Origin: Candidatus Magasanikbacteria bacterium RIFOXYC2_FULL_40_16
GTDB lineage: Bacteria; Patescibacteriota; Patescibacteriia; Magasanikbacterales; UBA922
DNA: 40,921 bases
Direction: 5' to 3'
NCBI GenBank assembly: GCA_001783185.1
Contig: MFQY01000042.1
Location: 553-41,473 of the forward strand
The notes below the pieces were generated by a model. It made no database searches and was not told the DNA's origin. It saw nothing but the letters and a program-made list of their open reading frames with translations. Both the position numbers and the translations under genes were made by a program. This document shows, one piece after another, positions 40,048-40,921 of this stretch (the stretch's first letter is position 1; every line of letters begins with the position of its first letter).

Positions 40048-40921
40048 TTACCTTTTCATCTTCTTTAATCTTATTATAATTGGCGAAGCGAAAAAATCAA
40101 ACTGCTCGCGGAATTTATTTTTTATAAAGTTGACATAAGAATAATGCAGAGAAGTTCGGTATTTAATCGCCAGTTCAATCACGGGCGGGTTTATGTTGAT
40201 TTGCCTGATGCCCATAATTTTAGGATTTCGACTGCCTTTATCGCGGGACGGCTGGTGTTTGCTGACTACCTCTTTCAAAAAGTATTCCAGCGTTTTTACG
40301 GGGATTTCCGTGTGGCGCGCTTGCCATGCCCTTATGAGTGTAGGCATTATTTTATGAATTCCATATCCGGTTTTTCCACTGACAAAAATTATCGGCGCAA
40401 AATCCAGGTGAGGGAAGTATGAATAAACCATTTTTTCCACGAGATGGCGTTTGGTGTCGCTGTTGTCTTCAGACAAATCCCACTTGTTTACCAATAATAT
40501 TACGCTTTTAGCTCTTTTTTCCAGTAGGCCGCCAAGTTGCATATCTTGGCTGGATATTATTTCATTTCCATCAATCACAAAAAGGATAATGTCGCTTTTT
40601 TCGGCAATGTCTATGCTTTTTTGGATTCCCGCCCGCTCCAATTCTCCGGAAACTTTTGTTTTGCGTCTGATGCCGGCGGTATCAACAAAGGTTATATTTT
40701 GGACGGCGTCTTTTTTACCAACCTTATATTTATAAACAACATTGGTATCAAAAGGTTCACGGGTAGTGTGAGGCAATTCGTTGACGATAACCCTGTCTTC
40801 GCCGATTATTTTATTAAAGATTGAAGATTTGCCGGCGTTTGGTTTGCCAATTAAGCTGACTCTGATAGACTGATAGTCCTTTTGAACCTTTGGTCTTTTT
40901 TTGGCTTTTTGCAAAATATTA
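40048..40921 (-). CDS. der: GTPase Der, C-terminal part (runs off the window)
   Basis: The frame is open to the window edge, so the first GTPase domain lies outside. Visible are the second G domain (GKPNAGKSS P-loop, a TTREPF switch, DTAGIRRK, NKWD) and the C-terminal KH-like domain (IVELAIKY region, then LHYSYVNFIKN). Der acts in 50S assembly. The TTG at 40914 is internal, not a start. Confidence 0.94.
   Translation of the reverse strand, partial: NILQKAKKRPKVQKDYQSIRVSLIGKPNAGKSSIFNKIIGEDRVIVNELPHTTREPFDTNVVYKYKVGKKDAVQNITFVDTAGIRRKTKVSGELERAGIQKSIDIAEKSDIILFVIDGNEIISSQDMQLGGLLEKRAKSVILLVNKWDLSEDNSDTKRHLVEKMVYSYFPHLDFAPIIFVSGKTGYGIHKIMPTLIRAWQARHTEIPVKTLEYFLKEVVSKHQPSRDKGSRNPKIMGIRQININPPVIELAIKYRTSLHYSYVNFIKNKFREQFDFFASPIIIRLKKMKR

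Overview
The window looks like a piece of a small AT-rich Patescibacteria (CPR) chromosome, probably Parcubacteria/ABY1-like; a finer placement is not justified without a tree. The signs are a streamlined S10-spc operon with no uL30 gene, a 16S rRNA with CPR-type departures from universal primer sites, lysine/glutamate-rich tails on many ribosomal proteins, TGA used as a normal stop, and hardly any Shine-Dalgarno sequences even though the 16S 3' end keeps CCTCC.

Layout. 1-2906: the tail of an upstream gene and its terminator, a 103-bp inverted-repeat element, trmD, a HAD phosphatase and a Nudix protein. 2907-5464: a stand-alone 16S rRNA with a consensus promoter and its own processing stem, then a small structured RNA with its own promoter and terminator. 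5465-19648: a Phd/YefM-like acidic protein, tuf, rpsJ, then one long ribosomal operon from rplC to secY with a strong promoter before rplC and a terminator after secY. 19738-24189: a small unknown gene, adk, map, ruvX, recO, asnS. 24221-25136: GC-rich palindromes, a probably acquired pentapeptide-repeat gene and a divergent promoter. 25137-29315: aspS, scpA, scpB and a D,D-carboxypeptidase. 29469-30990 (minus): metallophosphatase, tRNA-Leu, a GIY-YIG nuclease and a broken second tRNA-Leu. 31010-32653: parA-parB. 32655-40921 (minus): rel, topA, folC, dprA, pth and the C-terminal part of der.

Most genes are core functions: translation (ribosomal proteins, EF-Tu, AsnRS, AspRS, Pth, TrmD, Map), chromosome upkeep (ScpAB, ParAB, TopA, RecO, RuvX, DprA) and stringent response (Rel). 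The unusual biology lies between and inside the genes. Several families of short palindromic repeats fill the spacers, often ending exactly at start codons. Some have entered reading frames in phase (uL22, AspRS, uL3, FolC, TrmD), much as Rickettsia palindromic elements do. The most unusual locus is 30453-30990: a consensus promoter drives a tRNA-Leu 5' half split by two hairpin insertions, then a GIY-YIG nuclease gene, then an intact tRNA-Leu. Translation starts appear largely Shine-Dalgarno-independent, and parA appears leaderless.
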